The position numbers were made by a program, and so were the translations under genes. From positions 45,275,111 to 45,339,110 of the forward strand of contig OY997593.1 of NCBI GenBank assembly GCA_963921825.1: a stretch of DNA of 64,000 bases, given 5' to 3'. The DNA is from Erodium maritimum. Lineage: Eukaryota; Streptophyta; Magnoliopsida; Geraniales; Geraniaceae. Shown here in pieces: positions 44,560 to 56,300 of this stretch. Within the stretch, counting starts at the first letter, position 1; every line of letters begins with the position of its first letter. The notes below the pieces were generated by a model. That model was not told where the DNA came from. It saw nothing but the letters and a program-made list of their open reading frames with translations, and did not search any database.

Positions 44560-46206
44560 ATGCTGCTAAACAATTCGGTCTTGTGGATTCATCAGTCGGC
44601 GTGGAGGATTTCGGAAACGCATCCTATGTCTCAACCTAGGGCTGCAGAGTATTATGAACGATTGGTTGACGGCGAAGTCGTGAAAGTCCCCAAGGTGGCC
44701 TCGGTTATTTGCAGGTTGGAAGAAGCAGCGCGCACTCCGGTAGCCATCAATCGCCAGAGCACGTCCCCACCGCGACCTTTGTTGACTCCGACGAAGCCCT
44801 CTGTTTCTCCAACTTTACCAGTTTCCGTCACGAATCGGATCGAGAGCCAGATGGGGGTGAAATTATTTATCTGCAATCTCCCGCCGGGAACGACTCGAGG
44901 CAGGTTGCGAGATTGGTTAACTGACGTGACTCCGGTCTCTAGAACGTTTGTGTGCAAGACGATGAACTCGGGGGGACAATTTTTTGGCTTCGTTACTGTT
45001 CCATCGAAGAAGGCTGCTGAGATTTTGTTGCAAGAATGTAATGGTTTCGTGTGGGAGGGATTCAAGCTCTTCATGTCGTTGGCTTGGCCGGAAAGATTTA
45101 ACAAACGCTTGGGCCGTCTGCAGGAGCACCCCAACCTAGTTTGGAGGCCGAAGTTTCAGAACCACAATTCCCTCCCCATCTCGTCCCCTGTTACAGCGAG
45201 GGACTCTGGGCCAACTGTTGTTGTGGGTACCAGATCGAAGTATCTGTCTCCATGGATTTCGGAGGGCATCCTGGGTGTGGCCAAGGAGGATTTATCTTTG
45301 TCCTCGGTGCGTGATCTAATCAATATCGATAGCTCTGTGGATTTACAATGTCGGTTTTTGGGCAATAGGGTTTTCTTGTTCCTATCTGCAGACCAAGACA
45401 CCTTGACTGATCTGTTGAATTCGAAGTGGAGTTGGTGTACCGATGCTTTCCTATTGTTTGATAGAGCTAGGCAGTGGCTGAATAACGACGAGAATTTCGA
45501 TTGGTGGAAGGTTACAGGCATTCCCGTTTCAGGATGGTGTATGTCCACCTTTCGCGACATTGGTAATTCTTGTGGTTCTTTTCTGGTGGCCCTTAGAGAT
45601 GAAACATCCCCAGCTTTGGATTGCAACTTTCTTTTGTTACAATCTACGCTTCACGAAGCGATGGTGCACCGCGTTCTGGAGCTGGAGGGCAGATCTTTCT
45701 TGGTCAGATTGGAGAAGGCGCCTCTACTGGAAAATGCAGCACTGGCTGGTGTTGCGGATTATAAACGAGCAGTCCTCGCCTCCCCCATCCATCCTCACAG
45801 GGAGAAAGGCAAAGGTATTCTCATTACTTCCTCCCCGAGCAGCAGAGTCCCGGACTCCTCTAATTCGAGCCCAATCTCTTCTATGCGTGGGCCTCACGAT
45901 ATCCGGGCTAGGGCTTCAGTTTCGGATTTGCTGCAGCCAAATAGGCCACCTTCAGTCTTCCGTTCGTATGCAGCGCGACGTACACCCATTGCCAAGGAAA
46001 ACACAGAGAGAGAGAGGAAGTGGAAGCTGCTAAAAGCCAGTCAGAAGCTTCTTTCGAATCACCCGGAAGCAGCTGATCAAATCGAAGCTCTCGATTTTGA
46101 GTTGGGCGACTCGGCAGTGCAAGATTATCAGGATGATTCGGACGAGATGGATTCTAGTGACGATATAGAAGTGGGAGATTCTCTCCCGACTTCTTTACCG
46201 CCTTGA
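44560..46206 (+). CDS. L1 ORF1 protein with RRM (LINE-A), open, 548 aa
   Basis: RNA-binding protein expected to coat L1 RNA in the cytoplasmic ribonucleoprotein. Residues about 100-176 form an RRM: RNP2 is KLFICNL (101-107) and the RNP1-like strand is QFFGFVTV (140-147). Residues about 290-380 hold a DUF4283-like segment (WWKVTGIPVSGW, then FRDIGNSCGSFL). The C terminus is acidic (DYQDDSDEMDSSDD) without a CCHC knuckle. The first ATG at 44560 is used here; a second one at codon 23 (MSQPRAAEYYERLV) may be the real start, since the preceding residues look like translated leader. No stop or frameshift is seen. ORF2 starts 10 bases after its stop. Family assignment is firm; present expression is unknown. 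Confidence 0.85.
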   Translation: MLLNNSVLWIHQSAWRISETHPMSQPRAAEYYERLVDGEVVKVPKVASVICRLEEAARTPVAINRQSTSPPRPLLTPTKPSVSPTLPVSVTNRIESQMGVKLFICNLPPGTTRGRLRDWLTDVTPVSRTFVCKTMNSGGQFFGFVTVPSKKAAEILLQECNGFVWEGFKLFMSLAWPERFNKRLGRLQEHPNLVWRPKFQNHNSLPISSPVTARDSGPTVVVGTRSKYLSPWISEGILGVAKEDLSLSSVRDLINIDSSVDLQCRFLGNRVFLFLSADQDTLTDLLNSKWSWCTDAFLLFDRARQWLNNDENFDWWKVTGIPVSGWCMSTFRDIGNSCGSFLVALRDETSPALDCNFLLLQSTLHEAMVHRVLELEGRSFLVRLEKAPLLENAALAGVADYKRAVLASPIHPHREKGKGILITSSPSSRVPDSSNSSPISSMRGPHDIRARASVSDLLQPNRPPSVFRSYAARRTPIAKENTERERKWKLLKASQKLLSNHPEAADQIEALDFELGDSAVQDYQDDSDEMDSSDDIEVGDSLPTSLPP

Positions 46207-46216
46207 TTTTCCTAGA

Positions 46217-49200
46217 ATGGTGAAGTTCATCTCCTGGAACGTTAGGGGGATGAACGCCGTCCAAAAGAGGCGGTGCATCAAGGTGGCGCTTTCAAAGCAA
46301 CACCCTGATATGGTGTTTTTTCAGGAAACAAAAAGAGAGGATATTCAGCCTTACATTCTTCGTAGTTGTGGCTTTTTGAATGGTTGGGACTCGGCATTTA
46401 TACCCTCGGTAGGGGCGGCTGGTGGTGTTTTACTGGTGTGGAGGACGGTAATATTTTCAAAGACTGTTTCTTACAATATTGATAACGCTTTGGTTTGGAA
46501 AGGTGTGATCAATGCAGGTTCGATCCCCTTGACGGTGGTGAATGTTTATGCGCCTACGGATAGTGGGGAGCGGTCAGCTCTGTGGAACAAATTATCGGCG
46601 GCAGGGGATTCTTTTGATGACTGCCTTCTGTTGGGTGGGGACTTTAACGTTGTTTGTGGTAGAGAGGAACGGGCCAATAGTGAATTCATATAGACAGATA
46701 GCGAGGTGTTCAGAGACTTGATTTTTGATCTTGCAGTTTGTGATTTACCACTGGTTGGTAGCTCGTTTACTTGGTATGGTCCCGCCTCCAAGGCAGCTCG
46801 CCTTGACAAGTTCTTGGTTTCAGCGGATCTTTTGTCCTTATATCCCGGTCTGGTTCAAAAATCCTTACATAGGGAACTCTCCTATCACAAGCCGGTGGTT
46901 CTAGAATCACAGTCTATCAATTGGGGTCCCAAACCGGTGCGGTTCCTAAATGTTTGGACGTCTCATCCGAAATTCTTTGAGTTCGTTAAGACTCAATGGG
47001 ATAGCTTTCAGGTCCAAGGTGCGCCGAGTTACAGGTTATGGAAGAAATTGAATTGCCTGCGTAAGGCCTTACAGGTGTGGAATATGGAGGTTTTTGGTAG
47101 AATTGACTCCGAAATCACAGCCTTGAACGCTGAAGTGGACCAGCTAGATAGAATCATTGAACACCGGCCTCTTACAGGTGTGGAGTGCACTAAGCGATCC
47201 CTGCTCAAAGTCTCTCTCATTTCAAAACATAAAATTCTGGCCAAGATTTGGGCTCAGAAGGCGAGATTTAAATGGTTCGCCGAGGGGGAGCAATGCTCCA
47301 AGTTTTATCATCGTTTGGCGAATTTCAATTCCTCTCTCAAGTAGATCACGATGATCAGAGTTGGAGATGTTTTTTATTCCGACCCGGCACAAATTAAGCA
47401 CCAGGCCGTGGTACATTTCCGTGACCGTTTTGCCAAAACACGGGAGGCTCCCTTCAGCATGCCGACTTTGGAGTTTAAGCGAATTTCGGCCGTCCAATCA
47501 GCTGGTCTTGATGCTCCGTTTTCGGCTGAAGAATGTTTTTGATTCCTTAACAGCCTGTGGCAATAATAAAGCACCCGGCCCAGATGGGTTCTCGATGTTA
47601 TTCTATAAATCCTGCTGGGACATAGTCAAGTCTGACCTCTTGTGTTTTGCCGAGGAGTTCCACTCGTCTGGGGTTTTTGGAAAAGGTCTTAGCTCGGCGT
47701 TCATGGTTCTAATACCCAAGATCCTGAATCCGGCCACTTTTGATGACTTCCGTCCAATAAGCTTAATTTCCGGACCGTATAAGATTCTGGCAAAGCTTCT
47801 GGCAAACAGGCTCAAAAGGATTCTTCCTGATTTAATTAGTGACACACAGAGTGGCTTCATTGCAGGGCGTCAAATGGTCGATGGCGTTCTTATTGCTTCG
47901 GAAGTGATCCATAGCATTAAAAAGTCGAAGAGGGAGGCGGTGATTCTGAAGCTAGATTTTGAAAAGGCTTATGACAAGGTTAGTTGGAATTATTTACTTG
48001 AAGTGGTGAACATTATGGGTTTTTCGGAGAGATGGCGCTTATGGATGGCGAGCTGTTTTAAAGCAAACTTATCTGTGTTGATTAACGGAGCACCTAGTTC
48101 GGATTTTGAGACGGCGAATGGAATAAGACAGGGCTGTCCCCTTTCCCCTTTCTTGTTCTTATTGGCGGCGGAAGGCCTGAATCAAATGTTGCTTGACGGT
48201 ATTAAAGGTGGTGAATTCTCGGGGGTTGTGATAGGCCGGCACGGCTTGCAAGTATCTCATTTACAATTTGCTGACGATACAATATTGTTCATTAAGGGTG
48301 AGGAGGAAGGACTCAAGAATGTTAAATACTTGCTGGACCTTTTTCAATCAGTCTCTGGCTTGAAGATTAATTATTCAAAATCTAAGGCGGTGTTGTTAAA
48401 TGGGGCGACTTTGTCCGCTGAAAGGATATCGAGTATTGTTGGTTGTGAGGTATGTAGTTTACCCTTGACGTATCTGGGTTTTCAGCTGGGTCTGTCTCCC
48501 AAGAGAATGAGCTTTTGGGAACCGGTTTTTAACAGAGTTCGCAAATATTTGAATGGGTGGAAAGCTAAGACTCTTAATGTAGCCGGCCGAGTAGTTTTAT
48601 TAAAGTCCACCTTGGCCGCCCTTCCAGTTTTTTATATGAGCTTGTTCAAGGCCCCGACTTCTGTGATCAAGAAATTGGAAAGATTACAACGACGGTTTTT
48701 ATGGTCTCATAGTGTGGCACGAAGGGTGATTCATAAGGTGAAATGGGACAAAGTTTGTCGACCGAAACCGGAAGGTGGCTTGGGTCTCAAACGGTTGGAA
48801 GAAGTGAATTTGAGTTTGTTGGCCAAATGGTTCTGGCGGTTTGCTGAGGATGATTCATCTCTTTGGAAGCAGTTGTTATGTGACAAATACCGTTGGGATC
48901 CTGGTGATTGGGACTTATTAAGGTTAGATGTGCCCACTGATTTGTCCTCCCTTTTCGGCCACATAGTCACCTTGGCGAATGACCCGCGTTTTCAGACCAT
49001 TTTTGGGGGTCAAGGCATTCACTGGAAGGTGGGGAATGGAGCAAGGGTGAGATTCTGGGAGGACGTTTGGCTTGGTGATGAGGCCTTCTGTTTTAAATTT
49101 CATCAGTTATTTGCAGCAGCTCGAGACAAAAGGGCATTGGTGATGGATTATTGGTCCGATGGCCATTGGGTTCTGGTTTACAGGAGACACTTGTTCGTTA

Positions 49201-49877
49201 GGGAGCTGGGGGAGGAAAGGTTGCTGCAGGAGTTACTGTGTTCTGTTTACCTCTTAGACGCCCAGGACAGGATGGTGTGGGTCAAAGGAAATCGTTTTAC
49301 TGTTGGGGCGGTTTATAGGCTAATCACACCTACCTTTGATAAGGTAAGTTGGGCCGCAGTTCTATGGGTCAAAGGGATTCCGCCGAAGTTTTTCATGCTT
49401 ATGTGGTTGGCTTTACATGAGGCTCTCCCCACGATGTCCTTTCTAGAGGCCCAAGGTTGCAGAATTTCGTTGATGGCCATGAGGTGCTATTTATGTAAGT
49501 CCTGTTTTGAAGATTTGGATCACTTGTTGTTACATTGTGTTTTCTCTTGGAGAGTATGGGGACTAGTGCTCAATTGGTGGTCCATATCCTGGGTGGTACC
49601 GTTAACATTCAGGATGGCTTTCGAAGGTTGGGCGTTGATCTCCGTTGGGAGGTCGGTGTGGGTCAAGATTTGTTACCTGGTGTGCTAACATGTGTGGATT
49701 CAGCGCAATGCTAGGGTGTATCATGCCCCCGCTCTGTCCGAATCCGACTTGGTGGTCAATCTTAAACCACACGCGTTCAGTTTGTTGAGGATGGCAGGGG
49801 ACATACTTCTGGAATCTTCGTTTGAGCAGTGGTCCGTTTCCCCGAGTTCTTGCATCAGGAGAAGGAGAAGGCGTTGA
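46217..49877 (+). pseudogene. L1 ORF2: endonuclease and reverse transcriptase (LINE-A), lightly broken
   Basis: Target-primed reverse transcription enzyme. The endonuclease starts MVKFISWNVRGMN and keeps FFQETK (Glu37) and GGDFN (140-144). The SDH motif expected in ELS-x-HKPVVL reads SYH, so a catalytic Asp is lost. The RT region (47540-49400) shows NNKAPGPDGF, FRPISLI, KLDFEKAYD (motif A), NGIRQGCPLSP and LQFADDTILF (motif C), all intact. A zf-RVT-type C terminus (CYLCKSCFEDLDHLLLHC) follows. In-frame stops: TAG at 46691 and 47342, TAA at 49686. A frameshift near 47530, in a T run, shifts the frame before the RT. The true end is the Arg-rich tail at 49877. Confidence 0.88.
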
Positions 49878-50027
49878 GTTATTTCACCGAGCTCTTTGGT
49901 TGGCCTTTGTGTTTGTTTCCTGCTTTTTGTTTATTGTTTGTTCCTTTTTCCTGTATTGGGACTTTCTTTTCTTCAGGTACCCACCTTGGTTTCCTGTTGC
50001 AATAAAAATCGCCTATCCAAAAAAAAA

Positions 50028-50043
50028 AGATCAGAGCTAGTGT
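50028..50043. repeat. target duplication of LINE-A, 3' copy
   Basis: AGATCAGAGCTAGTGT directly after the poly(A) run that ends LINE-A; identical to 44373-44388. Confidence 0.92.
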
Positions 50044-50319
50044 TTTCTTTTTATTTGGTGCTACTTCTCATACACGTTTTGAAGTTCATCAACGTTGTCG
50101 TTGTATCCTTGGAGACTTGCTCAGATGGGGTAGTAAAAAGTCTTAAGGAAACCAGTTCGCGGGCCTCGACAAACCAGTTCCCTCTTTGATCATCGCGTCT
50201 GTATCTATTATATATTATATTTACGATTTTAATACTTTATGTACTTTGATTTTTATTGATAATAAGTGTTTCATTTTATTTATTTTTCTTTGCTGTTTAT
50301 GGACTAATCCGTCTAACAA
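50044..50319. other. non-coding spacer between LINE-A and LINE-C
   Basis: Continuation of the flank seen at 44081-44372, passing into an AT-rich stretch (TATATTATATTTACG near 50200). I see no gene or repeat here beyond the AT richness. The 5' border of LINE-C, near 50320, is judged only by where protein similarity begins. Confidence 0.4.
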
Positions 50320-52482
50320 GACCACTATGCTTTTTTACAAAGCATGTTGGGAGGTTATAAAACTGGATGTGATCAGATTTACAGAGGAATTCCATAACGC
50401 AAGGACATTCGACAAATGCCTGAGTTCAGTGTTTATGGTGTTGATTCTAAAGTTGCTGAACCTGAGTTCCTTTGATGATTTTAGGCCGATTTTTTTTTTC
50501 GGGGCCATATAAAATAATAGCCAAATTATTGGCAAACAGGCTGAAGAGGGTGAATCCTGATCTAATCAGTGATATGCATAGTAGTTTTATTACATGGAGA
50601 CAACTTGTTGATGGGGTTCTTATTGCTTCAAAGGTTATCCATGTAGTAAAACGGTCTAAGGTGGAATTGGTGGTACTAAAGCTTGATTTTGAAAAAGCCT
50701 ATGATAAGGTGAGGTGGTCGTACCTTCTGTATGTGATGAGGATCATGGGTTTTAGTGCCCAATGGAGATTATGGGTGGCTAGTTGTTTTAAATACAATCT
50801 TTTGATTTTGATCAATGGAGCTCCAAGTGGAGATTTTGGGACAGAAAATGGGATCCGCCAAGGATGCCCTTTATCCCCTTTCGTTTTCTTATTAGCAGCA
50901 AAGGGACTTCATCAAATGTTAGTTGATGGTATCAGGGGAGAGGATTTCTGTGGTGTCAAGGTGGGGAGGAGTGGGATGGAAATTTCTCACTTACAGTTTT
51001 CATATGACATTATCCTCTTTATTCAGGGATCTAAGTCAGCATTGAGAAATTTGAAGTATGTGTTGGATTTATTTCTAGAAATCTCTGGGCTAAAGATTAA
51101 TTTCGCAAAGTCGAAAGCGGTTTTACTAAATGGTAAAGATCTTTCGGAGGACCTGATTTCATCCATCATGGGGTGTGAAGTGTGTGATCTCCCAATTCCT
51201 TACTTGGGGTTTCAGTGGGGTTTAAGTCTCAGAAGGATTCCTTTTTGGGACCTAGTGATTGTAAAGGTCAGATCGTACCTTAATGGGTGGAAAGCAAAGA
51301 CACTCAAATTGGCCGACTGAGTCGTTTTGATTAAACAAAACCCTTGTATTGTTACTTGTTTTTATATGAGTATTTTCAGGCCCTAAAAGCGATTATTCAT
51401 AAATTAGAGCAATTGCAGAGGAAAATCTTATGGTCACATGATGTTGCTAGACGTACTAATTATAAGGTGAAGTGGGACTTGGTTTGCAGGCCAAGATCAG
51501 AAGGGGGCTCGGTCTCAAGAGGTTGGAGGAAGTAAATGCAAGCCTCCTAGCAAAATTGTTTTGGAGGTTTGCCGAAGATGACAAGTCTTTGTGGAAACAA
51601 CTTATTTGTGAAAAGTTCTGGTGGAATTTGATTGAATGGGACCTCACAAAATTGGATAAGCTAGGTAACTCTTTTTTGTTTGGCCACATTATGAGTCTGG
51701 CAGGTGACCCAAAGTTTCATATTATTTTTAAGGGGCAAGGAATACACTGGAAAGTGGGTAATGGTTCGAGGGTGAGGATTTGGGATGATGTTTTGTTAGG
51801 AAATGTTCCTGTACATTTTATATTTCCACATTTATTTGTGGCAACAGTTAATCAGGAAAGTTCAGTAGGGCCTAATTGGGGTGATGGAGGTTGAAGGATT
51901 GCCTACCGGAGAAATTCCCATTCGTGGGATCCCAGCCTCAGTGTGTTTATCAGATAGTATGGATCGAGTGGTTTGGGTCAAAGGACCGATATTTTCTATA
52001 GGGGCGGTTTATAAGCTGTTGGTTCCTCCTTTTGAGGTGGTATCATGGGTATCTTACTTATGGCTCAAAGGTCTACCACTGAAGTACTGCATATTTATCT
52101 GGCTGGTCATTCATAAGGTAGTGTCGACCTTGTGTTTTCTAGAGGCCCGTGGGTGCAATATTTCTTCGAATGCCTTGTGTTGTCATTTTTATAAGCTTTG
52201 GTTCGAAGATCTGGATCATCTTTTTCTACATTGTGATTACTCGTGGGACCTTTGGGGAGAGTTTTCTCATGGTGGTTGTTGGTTTGGGTAATGCCAGAGT
52301 CAGCCTCGTTGGCATTTGAAGGGTGGTCATCAGTTTTTGATATCCTTCATAGCTCAGTTTGGTTGAAGGTGTGTTATTTGACTTGCTGCCATATTTAGTT
52401 GCAAAGGAATAATGCTATTTTTAAAAGGCAAGCTTGATCCATTGGCGGAAGTGGTTATAAAGTTAAAGCCACACAACTACAG
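50320..52482 (+). mobile_element. 5'-truncated L1 LINE (LINE-C), reverse transcriptase and C terminus
   Basis: Sister of LINE-A starting within the RT N-terminal part (TTMLFYKACWEVIKL against MLFYKSCWDIVKS in LINE-A). An open stretch at 50472-51320 carries KLDFEKAYD (motif A) and NGIRQGCPLSPF. Motif C is altered: LQFSYDIILF where LINE-A has LQFADDTILF. Further segments of the same ORF lie at 51344-51535, 51472-51894 and 51881-52291 in changing frames, including the zf-RVT region with LDHLFLHCDYSWDLW. At least four frameshifts (one near 50490 in a T run) and a stop at 51318. It breaks off at 52482, where LINE-D was inserted; the missing 3' end should lie beyond the window. Confidence 0.8.
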
Positions 52483-52489
52483 TTTTTTT

Positions 52490-53337
52490 ATCAGCAATTG
52501 TATTATTGTGAGACCAATTCTTCGAAAAGAAGAAAAGGCCAAGGGACCTAAAAGGCCACTCAAGAGAAACAATACAATAACTACTTTGAAAATACAAACA
52601 CCTACAAACTTACTTGACCCGCAAGTAACCATCCCAAAGTTCCAATTTGAAATTTCTAACCCTTAGCTTGATCCGCAAGCAAGACTAAACTCAACTTTGC
52701 AGTAACTATCTAAATTGATCCACAACTCTACAAAACCAGTCATGCTAAGAACATCTCAGCAAAACCAAATCAATCAAGTAAGTAGCTAAAGGGAAATCTC
52801 TTCAGACCAAAACTTGGTACTGAACCCTCCCCAAGTAGCTAATTCCACCCCAAATCACCTACTATGAGATTAGTACTGAATCTGATCACACCCTCAGCAG
52901 CAAGCTCCTGCCAGCACCTTTAGATGCAAACTAAACTTGAACTCCAACAGATAGAAGTAAAACCAGTGCTCACAAAGGAAAAGGAGCTACCAAAAGACCA
53001 ACAAAATTACACAGCAAACACTCCACTCAAACCTATACAAGAAAAATACCCTTACTTAGCCACAAAGCTACACACAGAAGAGCCAAACAAAGCTCTCCAC
53101 AACCCCCACTCCAGTTTAAGAAACCAAGACAAAAACTGTGACAGAACCAGCCCCAAAAGGAGTCCTAACCTCACCACTAAAAAAAAATAGTAAACCCAAA
53201 AAACCCAAACCCTCCCCCCAAACGAAATGCAGCAACACACCAGTCCTAGTCTACCTCAGATTTCAAATAACTGAGGCCTTGATCTTTCTTCTTGTGCAAA
53301 GGAAAGGGGACTTTACCCAATCATTAAAAGAGAAGGG
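52490..53337 (-). other. 3' UTR of LINE-D (about 850 bp, G/T-rich on the sense strand)
   Basis: Non-coding on both strands apart from short accidental frames. The sense strand has GTTTGGGGGGAGGGTTTGGG and many TTTGG/GTTTG words, and ends GTCTCACAATAATACAATTG, then CTGATAAAAAAA. It is long for a plant L1 3' UTR; LINE-A has about 140 bases. Confidence 0.65.
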
Positions 53338-56300
53338 TTAGAATTTTTTGAAAAGGCTACATTCCAAATTGAAAGTGTAACTATGAACTTTTTGTAGAAT
53401 GATCACTGCTGTTGTGGATGAGCAGTTGGAAACCATATCATTCCTAGATAACCAAATAAACCAGATTGTCACCAATATGATAATTCTCCATTGCTCTCTA
53501 GAAATTTTAGGACCTAGCTCCACCCAGCTATGCAAGAAGCTGACGAAATTATCACTCATCACCCCTTTGATCCCCCACCAATCCAGGACAACAGTCCAAA
53601 TAAGTCAAGCTATGTTACTAGTCAAGAAAAGGTAATTAATTTCTTCAAAGTCCATAGCACAGAAAGGGCAAAGTGTGTCATTCAAGGCCAGGTTCAATCC
53701 TCTGGCTTCTAGGAATAGTTTTGTAGGGACTGCACCATGACAAGCCAACCAAACAAAAGCTGAAATTTTTGGAGGAACAAGTGGAGACCAAAGGAATTTG
53801 CTCCAAGGTTGATCCTGCAAGGAACTGTCTTCCAGATAATTGTACATTCTTTTAACTCTGAAACATGCTTCATGTATTTTCCAGGTGATCTTGTCCTCGC
53901 CAGCATCTTGCAAGGAGAACAGGTTTAGACTCTCTGAAAGTACTCTAAACTGACCAATCTCCCAGCCTCTAAGTGGCCTCCTGAAATTTATGTACCATAG
54001 CCCATTATTCCAAAAGTGTACTACTTTCAATTTTTTTGTGAATGCACAGATGATATAATCTCCTGAATCTGATCTTTAATGGCTCTGAAGTTAACCAAAT
54101 GTCATCCCAGAAACTGACCCTCGAGCCATTTTGGACAAACCACTCCATACCAGCAAACCCCACTGCATTACTGAACCTTTGATCAGATAATAGTGACTGG
54201 ACATGACTGAGGAAATTTTGGTTCCCTGAGATAGTGATTTTGAACAGGTCCCAATCTTCAACACACCAACCATATTTTGCACAGATGAATCTCTTCCACA
54301 AGGAATTTGTCTCCAAAGCAAATCTCCACCACCATTTAGCTAAAAGGTCAGTATTCATAATATACAAGCTCTTGATTCCCAACCCTCCTTTTTCCTTTCG
54401 TGATTAAATTAAATCCCACTTCACCTTATGTAATACTTTATTTGTAACTGAGCCATTCCAAAGAAATCTCCTTTGCCACATTTCCATTTCTCTTAATACC
54501 TTCTTTGGAGCTTTATACAGTGACATGTAGTAAAATGGAAGAGAGGATAGTGAGGATTTTATTAGAGTGACTCTCCCTCCAAAATTCAGTGTTTTTGCTT
54601 GCCATAAATTTAACTTCTTCTTGAACTTGTTTATAATTGGAGTCCAAGTGTTGTACCTTCTTGGGTTGTCCCCCAATTGAAATCCCAGATAGTCCAAGGG
54701 TAACTGAACACCCTCACATCCTAATATTGATGTAACTTGGCTATCAACCACTAATGAAGCATTTAGAAGCACTACTTTAGATTTAGAGAAGTTGATCTTC
54801 AATCCAGAGGCCAACTGAAATGCCAAAAGAGAAGTCTTGAGGTTGTGCACATGATTTATTTTGGCCTTTAAGAAAATGAGGGTATCATCAGCAAACTGGA
54901 GATGTGATATAATTGGTCCACCACTTCCACAAGTGATTCCTTGTAAGTTGCCAGAAGTGATCCCTTGCTCTAAGATTAAGTGTAAACCTTCAGCAGCTAA
55001 AGCAAAGAGTAGTGGGGATAATGAACAACCTTGTCTAAATCCTCTTGTGAGTTTGAAATCAATTGAAGGAGAGCCATTTATCAGCACTAAAGCCCAAGCA
55101 TTAAAACATGACTTCATCCAAAAAACCACTGATTCCCAAACCCCATAATTGTGAGTACAGATTCCAAATAGCCCCAATCAAGGTGATCATAGGCTTTTTC
55201 AAAGTAAACTTTAAATAGAATCACTTCCTCTTTTGTTGCTTTGACTGAATGAAGTACCTTAGAGGCAATAAGTATACCATCAAGTATTTGTCTCCCACCA
55301 ATAAAACCTGTTTGTACATCACTTACCAATTGATCCATCATAGTTTCAAGTCTTGCCGCCATAATTTTTGAAATGATTTTATATATAGCCACCACCAAGC
55401 TAATTGGTCTGTAGTCATCAAAGGTGGAGGGACAAGATACCTTAGGAATCAATGTGAAGAAGGATGAATTGATACCCTTTCCCAAGGAACCAGTTGAATG
55501 GAAGTGATGACAAAAACTTAAGACATCTTGTTGAAGAAAGCTCCATCATTTTTGAAAAAATTTGAGGGTGAAGCCATCAGGGCCAGTGGCTTTATCCCCA
55601 TTGCAATCCATAACAGCACTGAGTACTTCTTCATCTGAGAAAGGTCTTTCCAAAAAATCTGCTTTGGATCTAGTGATCTTACTGAAGGGCAGCTGTGATA
55701 GATCAACAACTATTGAAGCATTCTTCTTGAATCTACTGGCAAAATGAGTTTTGGCTCCCTCCTTAATTGCAGTAGGAGAAGAAAGGAATGAGTCTCCAAC
55801 AAGTATCTGAGTAATTCTTTTCCTGGTTGAAGAAAAATTGGCAATGATATGATAATACTTGGAGCATCTTTCACCTTCCTTGATCCATTTAGCTCTAGCT
55901 TTTTGTCTCCAAACTTTTGCCAAGGCCTTCAATTTCTGTATAAGTAGAGCACTACAAAGAGCTCTATCTGATCTTTCCAAATCAGCAAGACTTCTAATTT
56001 CCAGCTGACTATCAAAGTTGTTGATCTGCACTTGGAGAGAGGCTATATCCTTTTCTAAATTCCCAAAAACCACCAGATTCCAACTCTTAAGAAAACCCTT
56101 CAACAATTTTAATTTCATCCAGATGACATAACTAGGCTCCCCCAATATATGTAGGGATGACCAAAATTGACTCACATCAGAGTAGAACAGTGGATGATCC
56201 AACCAAGCATTCAAAAATTTGAAGGGTCTAGGTCCCCAATCCATAAATGGATCAGCAAGAATCACGGGTTTATAGTCAGAGATAGATCTAGGGAGACAAG

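Larger units (their letters stand above)
44389..50028 (+). mobile_element. full-length plant L1 LINE (LINE-A, 5.6 kb)
   Basis: A non-LTR retrotransposon with every part in order: a leader of 171 bases, intact ORF1 (44560-46206), a 10-base gap, ORF2 (46217-49877), a 3' UTR of about 140 bases with AATAAAAA, and a poly(A) tail (50019-50028). A 16-bp perfect target duplication flanks it, and the shared first base may belong to the tail. It is the least decayed element in the window: ORF1 is open throughout, and ORF2 has only three in-frame stops and one frameshift. Hence a recent insertion. LINE-C, about 300 bases downstream, is a more decayed member of the same subfamily. Confidence 0.92.

Noticed and set aside
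44652-45626. Minus-strand frames of 156-160 codons opposite LINE-A ORF1
   Set aside because: Shadows of ORF1, which has an RRM and the expected position; the antisense frames have no recognisable content.
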